DNA from: Gnetum montanum
Taxonomy: Eukaryota; Streptophyta; Gnetopsida; Gnetales; Gnetaceae
Reading direction: 5' to 3'
Length of the DNA stretch: 64,000 nucleotides
Assembly (NCBI GenBank): GCA_015680685.1
Contig: MNCI01004556.1
Coordinates: 385,108 to 449,107, forward strand
The translations under genes were made by a program, and so were the position numbers. Under the pieces are notes generated by a model. That model saw only the letters and a program-made list of their open reading frames with translations. It had not been told where the DNA came from and made no database searches. This document shows, piece after piece, positions 11,761-22,860 of the stretch. Position 1 is the first letter of the stretch; each line of letters opens with the position of its first letter.

Positions 11761-12472
11761 TATTGGCTATGCTTTATGAGCTATGTTCCTTTTTATTTGT
11801 CTTTTTAATTTATATCTATGGTTTTCTTTTACATTTTTCTTTCTTTTATTTTATGAATTTTAATACTTTTACCATCTATTAGTATTTTACAATTTCTATA
11901 TATAAAATTTTTTAATGTTTTTTGGTATTTTAAATTATCTTTTAAATTTAGCACATATGCACTAACCCCTTTTGTTAAAGTTTTGAATTAGCAAGTATCA
12001 AGCATTACATGGGTCATTTGCAAATGGGGTACAACTTTGGCTTAATATGCTTATTTAAATAATTTTTATTTTAAGTAAAATTATATTTTATAATTTTTTT
12101 TTGATTTTTACTTTGCTACTAACTTATACTTTTATAAGGTCATAGGTCAACCTTTTATTAGTTATACTTTTGGACCTTAGATTTTGTTATTAATTCGGCC
12201 TAGCCATAGCAAGTACCTTGAGATTAGACATAGCAATTAACTTTTCTTATAGGATATGTTTAATAGGACAATGCTAGATACCAACTCATGTTATAAAAAA
12301 TTTTAAAATATTTTTATAAATTAGAATTTTTTTAATTCAATTTTTGATCTATGAGTACATCCTACCCAATGTTGCTAAACATTTGTAAGATTATAAACTT
12401 GACAAATTTTCCTTTAGAGTAATCATTTGCTTGCCTTGTTGACATCTAGGAGATTAAGCCAAAAAGGGAGAT
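11761..12472 (+). other. Non-coding 3' spacer of chromovirus unit 1
   Basis: AT-rich with no coding signal. It shares GCACATATGCACTAACC with unit 2 (about 17940). It ends in CCAAAAAGGGAGA (about 12459-12472), a decayed polypurine tract just before LTR 2. Confidence 0.55.
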
Positions 12473-14763
12473 TTTAATAGATTCATTATGAGCTAGCTAG
12501 ATCTAGATCTATAGCTAAATAGATCTATGTCATCAACCAAGATCCTATGCTAATTCATGTTTCTTGATCTTGTTTTAGATCTTTCTTAAATCCTATTATT
12601 GATCCATCATTTTGACTAGGACTTAGAGCATATCAAGAAGATCAAAGTCAACTAAGAATTGTTTGCTATAGCCATGTTAATTCTAGGTATGATAATTTGT
12701 TGTTTTATTCCTTTGGATTATGGTTTTGTGTTTAGTATGCATTTTTTTGGATGATTCATTTTGTTCAATAACTATTTGTCAATTTTTATAAATTCTCATA
12801 TCTAAGTATTTTAATATTAATTTGTATAATTTGGCTATTTTAAATATTTTTATCATACATGGGACATTAATCAAAGTTTTGGTTAAATTTGACAATTTTT
12901 TGACTAGTTTTGGCTATCTTTTAAATTTATTTTGAATTCTACTAATAATTTAGCTACAAAAGTATGGTTTTGAACTATTTTTCATGTCTTTAATCACAAG
13001 GTGACTCCAAATTTCATTGGTTCAAAATAAAGAAATGATTAGTATGTTAAGGTTATGATGAATTGAAAAAAATGATATTTTTAGATCCAACATTAAAATT
13101 GGAAAAAGTTTTGTAGAGTAACATAAAAATGTGAAAAGAGATAAAATGGTTCCTCAAATGCTTGAAAAATAGAAATTAGAAATTTTTTATGGTTTAGCAT
13201 TTGTAAAAGGCTAGAACATCCATGAGAAGTTTATATTTCTATTTGAAAATATTTTAATTTTTCTAGACATTCATCTACATTTATACTTTGGGTTTTGACC
13301 CTATTTAACATATCAAAATTTTTAGTTTGACAACATTTCTTTACCTATTGGCTTAGAAATCTAGTTGGAACTTTTGACATGTTCTAAAAAGTTTGAAATT
13401 TAGGCTTCCCAACCTTTTCTTTGACAAATTTGAAATTTAGGCTAACTAATCATTTAGCAAACATATAAATTTTAGATTCATCAACTTCATGTTCAATGTG
13501 ACATCTAGGCTCACTAATTGTTTGGTCTGGTATTAATAACTTTATTGGATATTTAAGTTCATTTTCCAACAAACTAGAAATTTTTTTATTGGGTTTGTTA
13601 TCTATTTTTTATTCAATTTGATTTGACCAATTTTGAACTATGTGGATTTTAGACTTACCAAATATTTGACAATATGTGGGTTTTAAACTCATTAATTTGA
13701 CAATATATGGATTTTAGGGTCACCAATTTCATAATATATATGAGTTTTAAATACATCAATTTGAAAATATATGGATTTCAAACTCATTAACATATGGGTT
13801 ATAGAGTCACAAATTTTCTAATATGTGGTTTATAGAATCACCAATTTATTTGTTCATTGAATGGAATAATGGATCATGGTATACTTGCATTTATTCATTT
13901 GGTTATCTATTCAATGTTTTATGTATTTAATACATTTTTTATTGTATTTTTTGTTAACTTTTTCTTGCAGCTAACCCATGTGAATGACTATCTAACTTCC
14001 TAATGCCTCCAACCAAAATGATAAGGGAGTATTTATTAGTTTTATTTATCCTACTCAATCTTAGGACTAATTCCCTTGGGTTGTATGATTTTCAGGTGAT
14101 TATGTTATCTTAGATAAGGAGAATTTAGAGAATGATACTGATAATTAATTCATGTTTTAAGATCATTTATTAAGATTTGAATTTTATTTTAAGTTAGATT
14201 CTATCCTATAATATTTAGCTATAATTATGGATTTTTTTATTAATTGTGGGACTTGTCTTATGATTTGCTTATTTTCAATATAGGAAAATTTTGTTTTGGA
14301 TGTCAAATATATTATATTTTATTCTCTATTTTTCAACTATTTATGCAATTTTATTCCCAATGCCTATTGGATGTAACTGTAATTGGATTTCATATCTATA
14401 TTAGATTAATTTATTAGATCATAATTTGCAATTGTTAAGACTATAATATAGTTTTTGTTGTTATTTTCACACCAATATATTAATAGATTTTGAATTGGAA
14501 AAATAGGTTACCTTCTATTTTGGTAGTGAGCAAGTTAGGTTTGGCACACATGGGCTATTGTCACTATTTTTATCATTTTTTACATGTTATTGCAAATTTT
14601 TTTGTTATTCCTATGTCCTTGTTTATAGTTGCCTATTGCTTTGCATGTTAATGTTCCTTGGCATCCATTCATTTTGAGCAAGAAACTCTCTATTTTTCTC
14701 CATATTGATATATTTTGTATAAGTAATACCTTCTAGACAAAGTTTTATTAACAAGGTGTTACA
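12473..14763 (+). mobile_element. Chromovirus LTR 2
   Basis: It begins after the purine tract (TT where TG is expected) and ends GGTGTTACA before a PBS-like TGTTATTAGAGG. Aligns with LTR 1 from about 13020 onward. The left boundary is approximate. Confidence 0.6.
13390..13850 (+). repeat. Tandem repeats inside chromovirus LTR 2
   Basis: About nine degenerate units of roughly 33-45 bp on TTTGACAATATATGG followed by TTTTAGACTCACCAA. Confidence 0.65.
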
Positions 14764-16435
14764 CTTGTTATTAGAGGATCTTCATAAATAGTAATTGAGG
14801 ATCATTTTGTAGATGCTTACAAATCATTAGTCATTAACTCAACCTTCAAAGTATTTATTTTAATATCATGAGATATAGTTCTTCGAAGATGTCATTTCAA
14901 AGGCTATATAGTAGTAGACCCCACTAAGATATTAGTTGTTTAGGATTGGTCTATCCCTAAGAATGTCAAAGAGGTTCATAGTTTTTTTATTGACAAGTTA
15001 TTGTATAAAGTTTATTGAAAAATTATTTTGCTTCATTTCATCTCTCATGAAGTTTTTATGGAATAATGGTGGATTCCTATGGGACCCACAATATTAGACT
15101 ACAATTTCTAATCACTTACAACTCTTGTTTTAATTTATCCTACCCCAAGTAAACTATCTTATGATTGTATTGATGTATCAAGTAAAGGTTATAAGTGTGT
15201 CTTTATGTAATAGGAAAATTAGTAGAATATGCCTTGAGATAATTAAAACCTCATGAAATGTGTCATTCCACTCATTATCTCAAGTTAGAAGTGATGGTAT
15301 TTGCCCTAGAGGTTTACTATCCCTATTTGTTTGGTAAGAGGTTCATTATTTGGATCAATCACAAAGGGCTACAATACCTAATGAATTAGTCATAGTTGAA
15401 AATGTTTCAAAGGACTTGGACTCAATTATTGGTTGATTTTAACTTTATCATTTTTTATTAGATAGGAAAAAGTAATGTTGTTATAGATGGTAAACTTCAC
15501 AACTTGGTATTGTAGTTAGATGTGTTAAATGAGATCCAAGTAGAGCAGCAATATGATCCTTGATGTAAGCATCTTAGAGAGTCTCATGATTTGTTAATTG
15601 TTTTAGATGTGCTTAGGTTACTTCATTATATAGATCAGGTATATGTGCATAATTTATTTTAGTAGTTTCTATTATAGAAAACTTAAGTCAATAGTCTTTA
15701 GATGCATCTTGACAATGAAAAGATGTATCAAATGCTAAAGAGGCTGAACTATTGGCTAGGCATGAAGAAGTATGTTGTGGAATTCTTGGAAGCGTTCTTA
15801 ATCGACCATTATGTTAAGCTTGAAAACTAGTAATCAAGTAGCTACTTATACTCTTATACTATTTCAAAGTGAAAGTGGAAGATAATTGTTATGGATTTCA
15901 TTTTAAATTTACCTTACACTTGAGGTGGAAAGGATGTCATTCTTATTATTGTTAATCAAGTTAGATCATTTTCTAACTATGAAGTCTATAACTAGTTGAA
16001 AGGATGTTATAAAGTTATTAATCTTAGAAATGGTATGATTGCATAGTATTCCTACCAAAATTATTTCAATTCTTAATACCAAGTCTACTTCTCAATTTTG
16101 GTAAGCATTTATTGATAGCTTGAGTACTATGTTGAACCAAAGTTCAACTTACATTCGCAAATATTTGAGTAGGTTGAGAGAGCCAACCAAGTATTGGAGG
16201 ACATGTCTTACTATTATGTATTACAATTTTTTGATAGCTAGAATAGCATATTATCTATAAGAGTTTGAAGGTAACACCATAGGAGGTCTTATGTGGTGGA
16301 CTTTGTATGACTCCTTTGTGTTTGGATACAACTGAAAATAGGTAGCAGATTAGTTTGGACATAGTTTTGTGCATGATATAGTAGATAAATATGACTTAAA
16401 AGCTACTTAAAGTATCTCAATACTATCATGCTAGC
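14764..16435 (+). pseudogene. RT end, RNase H and integrase (chromovirus unit 2)
   Basis: Landmarks in order: VDPTKILVV and DWSIPKNVKEVHSFF (RT-RNase H connection, about 14915-14990); FGKRFIIWINHKGLQYLMN (about 15330-15380, RNase H end); WTQLLVDFNFIIFY and GKSNVVIDGKLHNL; then MLKRLNYWLGMKKYV of the integrase zinc-binding region, VMDFILNLPYT (first catalytic Asp region, about 15890) and VERANQVLEDM (about 16178). Only the end of RT is present, directly after LTR 2. The frame is cut at 16435 by a solo LTR and resumes at 17282. Confidence 0.8.
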
Positions 16436-16446
16436 TGATGGGACAT

Positions 16447-16542
16447 GATATCGCATGGGCTACGATATCGTGTACACGATATCGCATGTGCCGTGATGCA
16501 TCTACCACGATATCGTGTACGTGATATCGTATACGTGATATC
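16447..16542. repeat. Six GATATC palindromes in solo-LTR U3
   Basis: GATATC occurs at 16447, 16464, 16478, 16509, 16523 and 16537, mostly inside the longer palindrome ACGATATCGT or CGTGATATCG. Spacings are 17, 14, 31, 14 and 14 bp. They sit just upstream of the TATA box at 16561, as a U3 enhancer would. Confidence 0.85.
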
Positions 16543-17099
16543 GCTGCGTGCCACCAAATCTATAAATAAGAGGTGGCTCTCCCTTGTTTCACCATCTAGA
16601 TATAGACTGTAGCCAAAATCTTGCCATTTTTCCATTCCAGAGTTAGAATAATTTCCATGTGCCCGTAGTAGGGGTCCCAAAGTGAACGGATCTTTATTCG
16701 AGCAAACATTGTACCTGAGAACACGTTTGTGTATGGAAATAAATATGAACTTTTGGATAAACCTTGTAGTGCATGGACTAAGCTAAATAGGACTTTAATT
16801 ATTATGAAATGTTTAATTTCTTTCTTAAAGACTTGATCTCTCTCAACCCTCAACTCTCATAGTTAAGTGCATTCAGTACGACCACTTCGAGCACGTGCGT
16901 TACACTTGGTAATCCCAGTAACGAATAGCATTTGGCAATCCCAGAAGGTTGCATTGGATCAAGGTGTGAACATCAAGTGGGATGGATACTAATGCTAGAC
17001 ATTAGAACTTAGTCAGTTAAAGTTAGTTATTTAGTCTCTTCACCCTTTCCCTCATTAGCATAGGCGATAAAAGATAAAAGACATAAAAATCACATACCT

Positions 17100-17144
17100 C
17101 AGACTTACTTAACCATACAACCATGAAAACTACAAGTAAGTCTG
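17100..17144 (+). promoter_or_regulatory. LTR hairpin (solo LTR)
   Basis: Arm CAGACTTACTT (17100-17110) pairs perfectly with AAGTAAGTCTG (17134-17144) over a 23-nt loop starting AACCATAC. Copy B has a different but equally complementary stem at the same place. Confidence 0.75.
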
Positions 17145-17281
17145 GGAAGACAACGAATGATTAACCTTAAGTGTTCCATAAGGTGTGTAGGCACTTAGTC
17201 TGCAGAGTTCAACCAGATCGTGTGTGTAATGCTCGTATTCATATGGTTGAGTGTAGGGGTACCTCGCCACTCATCACTAGC

Positions 17282-17760
17282 TATGTAAACCATAGTTGGA
17301 GACCTCTTGAGTTCATGGTTGATGACAAGATGTTCATTTGTGTCTATCCACTGAAGGCTTAATGTATTTTAGTTTAAAATATAAGCTTGCACCTCATTAC
17401 ATTAGACCATTTTATGTCCTTTAGCACATAGTATAGGTGGCGTATCACATGAGCCTATCTCCATGTCTTTTGAGCATGCATGATATCTATCATGTATCCA
17501 TGATTTTAAAGTACATTTTCAATGACACTCAGGTTATCAATTGGATTGAAGTACAAATTTAGTCAAATGCTTCATACATGGAGTGTCCTATTAGGATTGT
17601 TGACCAAATAAAATTGCAATTATGTAATAAGGTAGTTCCCATGATGAAGGCCTTATGGAGTTGTCATGATTCTCTAAAATTGACTTAGCAAATTAAGTTG
17701 GACATGTGATCATCACATTTTAGGATCTTCTAGAAGGGATATTCTTAAGGGAAGAAGGCT
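17282..17760 (+). pseudogene. Integrase C-terminus and chromodomain (chromovirus unit 2)
   Basis: Resumes directly after the solo LTR: SYVNHSWRPLEFMVDDKMF and CVYPLKA correspond to the SYADxRRRPLEFxVGDxVFLxVSP module of chromovirus integrases. After a degenerate stretch, CPIRIVDQIKLQLCNKVV and MMKALWSCHDSLKLT (about 17580-17690) match the chromodomain seen in unit 1. Stops follow. Confidence 0.75.
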
Positions 17761-18977
17761 GCCATAACCCATATTTTTAATTTTTTGATTAATAACTTTC
17801 TTCTTGTTTCTTATTCATGTGGTGCATGCATGATATGTTAGGCTTTGATTATGTCATTGCTTAGATATATATTTTCTAGCTTTATATTTAATGTCTATTT
17901 GTATTTTAATTTTTATGTATTATTATTATTTATTAGCTAATGTGCACTAACCTCGTGGATGAGTTTTGGTAGACTTTGCTAGAGGTTATGATATAATGAT
18001 GGCATTGGCATGTGATAACATGGATGATTTTTGTATGAGATTAATGATTTATTTTTTATAATTAAATTGTTATGGTATATACTATTTTCTTAGGTTATAG
18101 TGTTTGAATGATTTTTGTGTTATGTAAGATAATGTACATTACATGAAATATTTATGGTAGATTTTTTTAGTGTTCTATTTTTTTAAAAAATAGCTAGCTT
18201 TGTTATGATGGATTATTTGGGTGATTTTTCATAACAACACCATACTTTATTCAATTGGGTACTTTGGTATTCATTTTTTTTGAACATGGAAGTACTACTA
18301 TATTGAGGACTTATGATTGTGCATAAAGCTTTGTTAGTTCATGATCATTGGATGGAAAGAAGTTTTTGCTTCATTCATGTATTACTTGTAGATTAATGCT
18401 CCAATTTTTTTGGATGAGAAATCTTGATACTTCTTCCTATCTATTTTTGTTCATAAGATTTTTTTGCACATTTGGTATGGGTTGAATATTATTTAATTTA
18501 TATAGATTTGTGTTGATTTTGATTGGGAATTGGTTTTTTCTTTGCATGAATAGTATTATGTGATTTTTTCTATTATAATTTGATATTCCTTTCTATTGTA
18601 ATCTTATGTAATTCATCAATTTTAGCTTTTAAGAATTTTATGAGAATTAATCTATCAACTATTTGGAGCATGGATATTACTCATTTAGCCAATGTTTTAA
18701 CATTGTTACATTCATATTATTAGAGACTCTATTGGGTTTTAGCCATTTTATAAAATTATTAGTCTTTAAAATTTTGTTAGTTTTCAATGATTTTCTTAGG
18801 GTTTGGAATCCATCTTGGTGTCATTGTTTCATTGGTCTCTTTTCCATTATTTTTAAGTCAATTATGCTTTTGGACCTTATCCTCTATGTCCTAGTATTCC
18901 TTAGAGATTTTTGAATATTTTTTTATCTCTTTTTATCATTTCATCTTTTACTCAAAATTCATACTAAAATCATGAGT
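17761..18977. other. AT-rich chromovirus 3' spacer, no gene
   Basis: The first 200 bases match the spacer of unit 1 (TGTGCACTAACC at about 17940). Beyond that I see only AT-rich sequence with T-runs. An open stretch near 18663-18914 has hydrophobic, low-complexity composition and no recognisable family. Confidence 0.5.
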
Positions 18978-18982
18978 CATGA

Positions 18983-19310
18983 TGATGGGTTGACTGGGCC
19001 TTGTCGATGCATCATTTCATGCATCGACTAGGCCCTGTCAATGTAGTGTCTACTTTTTGGCTATAAATATGCATCCACCAGTTGCATTTATGGCAATGAG
19101 ATTTTAGTAATAGTAGAGATCTTGCAGTTTTTTTATTTAGAAGTTAGAATATTTCTCCTGAGTGCCTACAATAGGAGTCATTGAGTGTACAAATATTTAT
19201 TTGAGCATTGTTGTACCTGAGCATGATAGTGTGTGCAATAATAAAGATGAGCTTTTTGATAAACCTTGTAGCATTTTGGATAGATGAAATATTTTATTTA
19301 TGCATTTAAT
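18983..19310 (+). mobile_element. 5' LTR of copy B, cut by the gap
   Basis: U3 repeats on GCATCGACTAGGCCCTGTC and CTTGTCGATGCATC, then CTATAAATATGC (TATA at 19062-19069), then sequence matching 28500-28740 of the 3' LTR up to the N-run. The second half of the LTR and the PBS fall in the gap. Confidence 0.85.
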
Positions 19311-19606
19311 NNNNNNNNNNNNNNNNNNNNNNNNNNNNNNNNNNNNNNNNNNNNNNNNNNNNNNNNNNNNNNNNNNNNNNNNNNNNNNNNNNNNNNNNNN
19401 NNNNNNNNNNNNNNNNNNNNNNNNNNNNNNNNNNNNNNNNNNNNNNNNNNNNNNNNNNNNNNNNNNNNNNNNNNNNNNNNNNNNNNNNNNNNNNNNNNNN
19501 NNNNNNNNNNNNNNNNNNNNNNNNNNNNNNNNNNNNNNNNNNNNNNNNNNNNNNNNNNNNNNNNNNNNNNNNNNNNNNNNNNNNNNNNNNNNNNNNNNNN
19601 NNNNNN
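19311..19606. other. Assembly gap (296 N)
   Basis: A run of N. By comparison with the 870-bp 3' LTR, about 540 bp of LTR plus the PBS and leader should lie here, more than the 296 N allow. The gap length is therefore probably nominal, unless a deletion is present. One further single N is at 38786. Confidence 0.95.
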
Positions 19607-19718
19607 CTATCTAGGATTAGTGAATATTATTTATATCATTGGATGAACTCAAGGTTAACATTACTTTTACATGACATATAAATACTAAGCACACTGATAA
19701 TTTTATTTTTTTCGCAAA

Positions 19719-21496
19719 ATGTCTTCTTCTTCTCATAGACGTGAAGATGTCAAACTATCAATTCCATAGGAGTGCAAAGTGGTATATACTCATCCAGATG
19801 AGTATCTACCGAACTTCACCTTCATCAAACATCAAGATGAACAACCTTGGTTTTGTGATATGGAGGGCAGCATCATCTTGCCACCTAATCAATCTGTACC
19901 TAGGATGTTGTTTCAAACTCTTAAGAAGTTGGGCATTTTAGATCTTCACAAGAAATACATTATGAATGGTTATGACACTCAAGACTACCATCCCACTAAA
20001 ACACATGCAAGGGAGATCAACATCAGGACAAGCACCATGAGGTTATGAAGGGGAAACATTTCACTAATCCCTTGTTCTTACTATATCAAGATGACAATGA
20101 AGATCCTCCTTTTGAAGGTTCTCAACATGAAGATTTTCCACCCCCCATTATTGGTAATTGAGTGTGGCCTTGAATTTGTGATCCACTATTCATAAAGCAA
20201 GTTTAGGAAAGAGTGACAGTCAAGGTAGGGACTTGGGCAAACATCATAATAGCAAGGGATCTAAGGATGGTGGTCATAATGAGAAGAATCATGATGGTGG
20301 ACACTATGATGGTAGTGGTAGTCCACCTTCCTCTCCATACTCTTCATCCAATTCCAAACATTCCTCTTCATCTACCAATTCTCATAGAAGCCACCTTCAA
20401 AATAATCGTGATGAAGGTGATCAACGAGACAATAATGACTATCAAAATCATCAAGAACACAAAGGTGGTAGGAACCATCATCGACATCATTAAGAAAATC
20501 ATGATGAGGAACCTTTTTTGGAAACTAGAAGTATGCTTAACATTGCAGGGGTAGTTATAATTCTAACCAGGCATATGAAAGATAGTTGGATCAAGCACTT
20601 AGACATGAATAATATCCCATGATTTAAGATGGATACAATTTTTATCCATAGAAGCATCTCCAAGCTTTCCACAATGCCTATGCCTTACAAAATATAGAAA
20701 ATGAGTGGCAGAAACTCAAGATTTTTCCTAGAATACTTATCAAGGAAGCTAAAAGATGGTATTACTCCTTGGAGCCAGAATCTATTTGCAAATGAAGTAC
20801 CATGTTAGAGCTATTCAACAACAAATATCAAACGTACTCCAAAGTGTCTAATCTGAGGAGGCAAATCCAAAGATGGAGACAAGGAACACATGAACCCTTG
20901 GATGTCACTATGGGCAGATATTATTGACTCTTACACCGATTCCCTAGCCATGGTTATTCTTAGAGGGAACAACTTTGTTACATCATAAATGGGCTTAGAG
21001 TAGAAACTAGAAGAACTCTTGGGGTGTATGTCTAAGGGCTCATCATATCCAAAGGCTAATAGAGAAAATAACAAAAGAAGAAGGTGAGTTTCAAAGGAGG
21101 AAAAGTGCAAAAGAATATAATAGGAAACCTTCCATCAAGAAATGGAAGGTTTGATTTTGTGATAAGGATGAGTCACCACTCGATGAAGTGGTGAATAAGA
21201 AAACCTTTCCCATCAAAAATTTTTTGTCTAATATTTCAACAAAGGTTGATAAATTTTGGAACTCTTTGGATGAAAAATTCCAAACTGCTATGAAGATTAT
21301 TGAAGAATCCAAAGAGAAAAACAATGATCATAACCACAAGAGGCAAAAAGGAGTTGAACGTGCTTACCGAAGAGGTAAGGGCAAAGTTGCTACTGTAGAG
21401 GAACTTGTGGAAATCGACTTTGATGATGAAACTAGTTATGACATTTGTCAATACAAACATCCAAAGGGATGTTGCCCTATGGTGTTAGACTTATAA
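19719..21496 (+). pseudogene. gag (copy B)
   Basis: ATG at 19719 (MSSSSHRREDVK) fits the gag start, which in copy C begins MASSCKED. An open part then reads HPDEYLPNFTFIKHQDEQPW and FCDMEGSIILPPNQSVPRM. A Ser/His/Asn-rich low-complexity stretch follows (20233-20493), then a capsid-like segment (RVETRRTLGVYV at 20998-21033 corresponds to the nucleocapsid-proximal part of plant Ty3/gypsy gag). A Lys-rich end reads KVATVEELVEIDFDDE and finishes in DICQYKHPKGCCPMVLDL. No standard CCHC zinc knuckle is seen; the CQYxHPKG motif takes its place. Several stops and frameshifts between 20040 and 21130. It formed the particle coat. Confidence 0.75.
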
Positions 21497-22140
21497 GATT
21501 CTAGGATGTACACATTGAATCCTTGACTAGCACATAGGCAAGAACCTAGACGATTTTCTTATCCTCAAGGGAATTCAAGATAGTTCCACCAACAACAATA
21601 AGCTTACTACCCAAGTGGAGCTCCACCACAAGCATATGAAAATTACCAATTGTGGAACCAACAACAATGGTGGGGAATGCCACTACCAAGGAAATAGTAT
21701 CCTTATAGGTAACTAGATTCATACGAATACTATGTTTAGAAACCTATCTATCCAAGAATTTCTACAAGTCATATCTCATTTCAGCATCACTATTATCCTC
21801 CAAAGTACCACTGAACACATTCACCATCTACTCAAGGAGAAAACCCATATCCATACCACCTTCTGCATCCATCTACACACACACCTCCACCCTCAACCTA
21901 GTTACCTTCTGCTCCTTCCATGCAAGGTGAGATTCCTCCACATCCACAACAACGAAATAGTATGAGGGCTGTACATTTACAACCAGCTTTCCAACCGAGT
22001 GGTTTGGACAATCGATCTAGAAAAAGATCCTTTTTTGACCCAATAGCCCTCTCTAATCCTCACAACCTAGTACAACTGATTATGCTACATCTTTAGTACC
22101 CTCATCTTCTACATTAAATATCTTTGAGTGCCCTTCAAAC
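21497..22140 (+). pseudogene. Gag-protease linker, Pro/Gln/Tyr-rich (copy B)
   Basis: Conceptual translation is rich in Gln, Pro, Tyr and His with several stops (for example YYPSGAPPQAYENYQLWNQQ at about 21606, then a histidine- and proline-rich run). The matching stretch of copy C is 40890-41470. It probably joined gag and protease in one polyprotein. No known domain. Confidence 0.55.
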
Positions 22141-22860
22141 CAAATGCCACCTCAGATCTACACTGTGGTGCTAACTCATGTTGTTTCTAATTGGATCAAG
22201 GCTGGTAATCTTCCCATGAAAATATTTGATCCAAGAAGTCCTCTTATTTATCTATATATTATTGGACATGAGCCATGTAAGGCTCTTCTTGATTTTGGTT
22301 TCAGTGTTAATCTCATCTCCCATGACATGTACAAGACCTAAAACCTACCACCTCTCAAGAAGAGCAACATCCATCTAGAATTGGTAGATTAATCAATCAT
22401 TATTCCTTTAGGATTAGTGGAGGACATTATGACCACAATTAGTGGCTGGTCCTATCCTATTGATTTTCTAGAGATCAAGGTTGAAAACTACAAAGGTAAC
22501 TTCCCTATCATTATGGGAAGGGCTTGGTTAAGCATGATTGATGCACGTATGGGCATAAGGGACCTCTTCTTGGAAATATCCAAGGAAAATGAATTTGAAA
22601 TGTTAGAGAAGAATATATGTGCACAAGAAACATATATTCAAAATTATTTATACGAAGTAGCCACAAAACAAGAGGGCACCTAGTGGTTGATAGTTAACTC
22701 AGATAGTAGCACATTATGCATAGAACCAACTAAGAGCCAAACATGTGCTTTTGTTAAAAGCATGGATGAACTTGAGCAAGTTCATCATGAACTCTCTGAT
22801 GATGAAAATGATGACACCTATTGGGAAGAGTTGGAAATCCCTGATAACTTCAAGTAGGAG
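22141..22860 (+). pseudogene. Aspartic protease (copy B)
   Basis: MPPQIYTVVLTHVVSNWIKA leads to PCKALLDFGFSVNLIS (about 22272-22319), the catalytic region; plant Athila/Tat elements read DLGASVNL here and this copy has DFG. After a stop, GLVEDIMTTI and GNFPIIMGRAWLSMIDARMG (22498-22557) form the C-terminal LGRPWL-type motif. Copy C has the same order at 41480-42005. It processed the polyprotein. TAA and TAG codons break it. Confidence 0.8.

Larger units (their letters stand above)
16436..17276 (+). mobile_element. Solo LTR of family 1 with TSD CTAGC
   Basis: It starts TGATGGGAC and ends CACTCATCA. It is flanked by identical CTAGC at 16431-16435 and 17277-17281. No internal region is attached, so it is a solo LTR left by LTR-LTR recombination. 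TATAAATA is at 16561-16568 and an AATAAA-type signal lies near 16738. It keeps far more CpG than the other family 1 LTRs, so it is the youngest copy. It interrupts the chromovirus integrase, and removing it restores one open frame across the junction. Confidence 0.93.
6966..18977 (+). mobile_element. Chromovirus-type Ty3/gypsy remnants, tandem array
   Basis: Order: LTR (left end cut by copy A), gag, protease, RT, integrase end with chromodomain, LTR, then RNase H, integrase and chromodomain of a second unit. Protein motifs and the chromodomain tail place it with the chromoviruses, closest in style to Tekay/Del. Unit 1 lacks RNase H and most of integrase; unit 2 lacks gag, protease and most of RT. 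The array was later hit by copy A, by a solo LTR, and, probably at its right side, by copy B. Confidence 0.75.

Noticed and set aside
16436-17276. Solo LTR taken for a short gene because of open stretches on both strands
   Set aside because: Boundaries, inverted ends and target duplication show an LTR; the open stretches do not match any protein.
18663-18914. Open stretch of 83 codons rich in Phe, Leu and Ile
   Set aside because: Hydrophobic composition follows from T-rich DNA. There is no start context and no similarity to elements or families I know.
19284-19646. Apparent open frame through the N run
   Set aside because: Ns cannot contain stops, so the frame is an artefact of the gap.
20213-20554. 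Second overlapping open frame rich in Met, Ile and Val in gag of copy B
   Set aside because: It is the shadow of the Ser/His/Asn-rich low-complexity gag frame and has no counterpart of its own in copy C.
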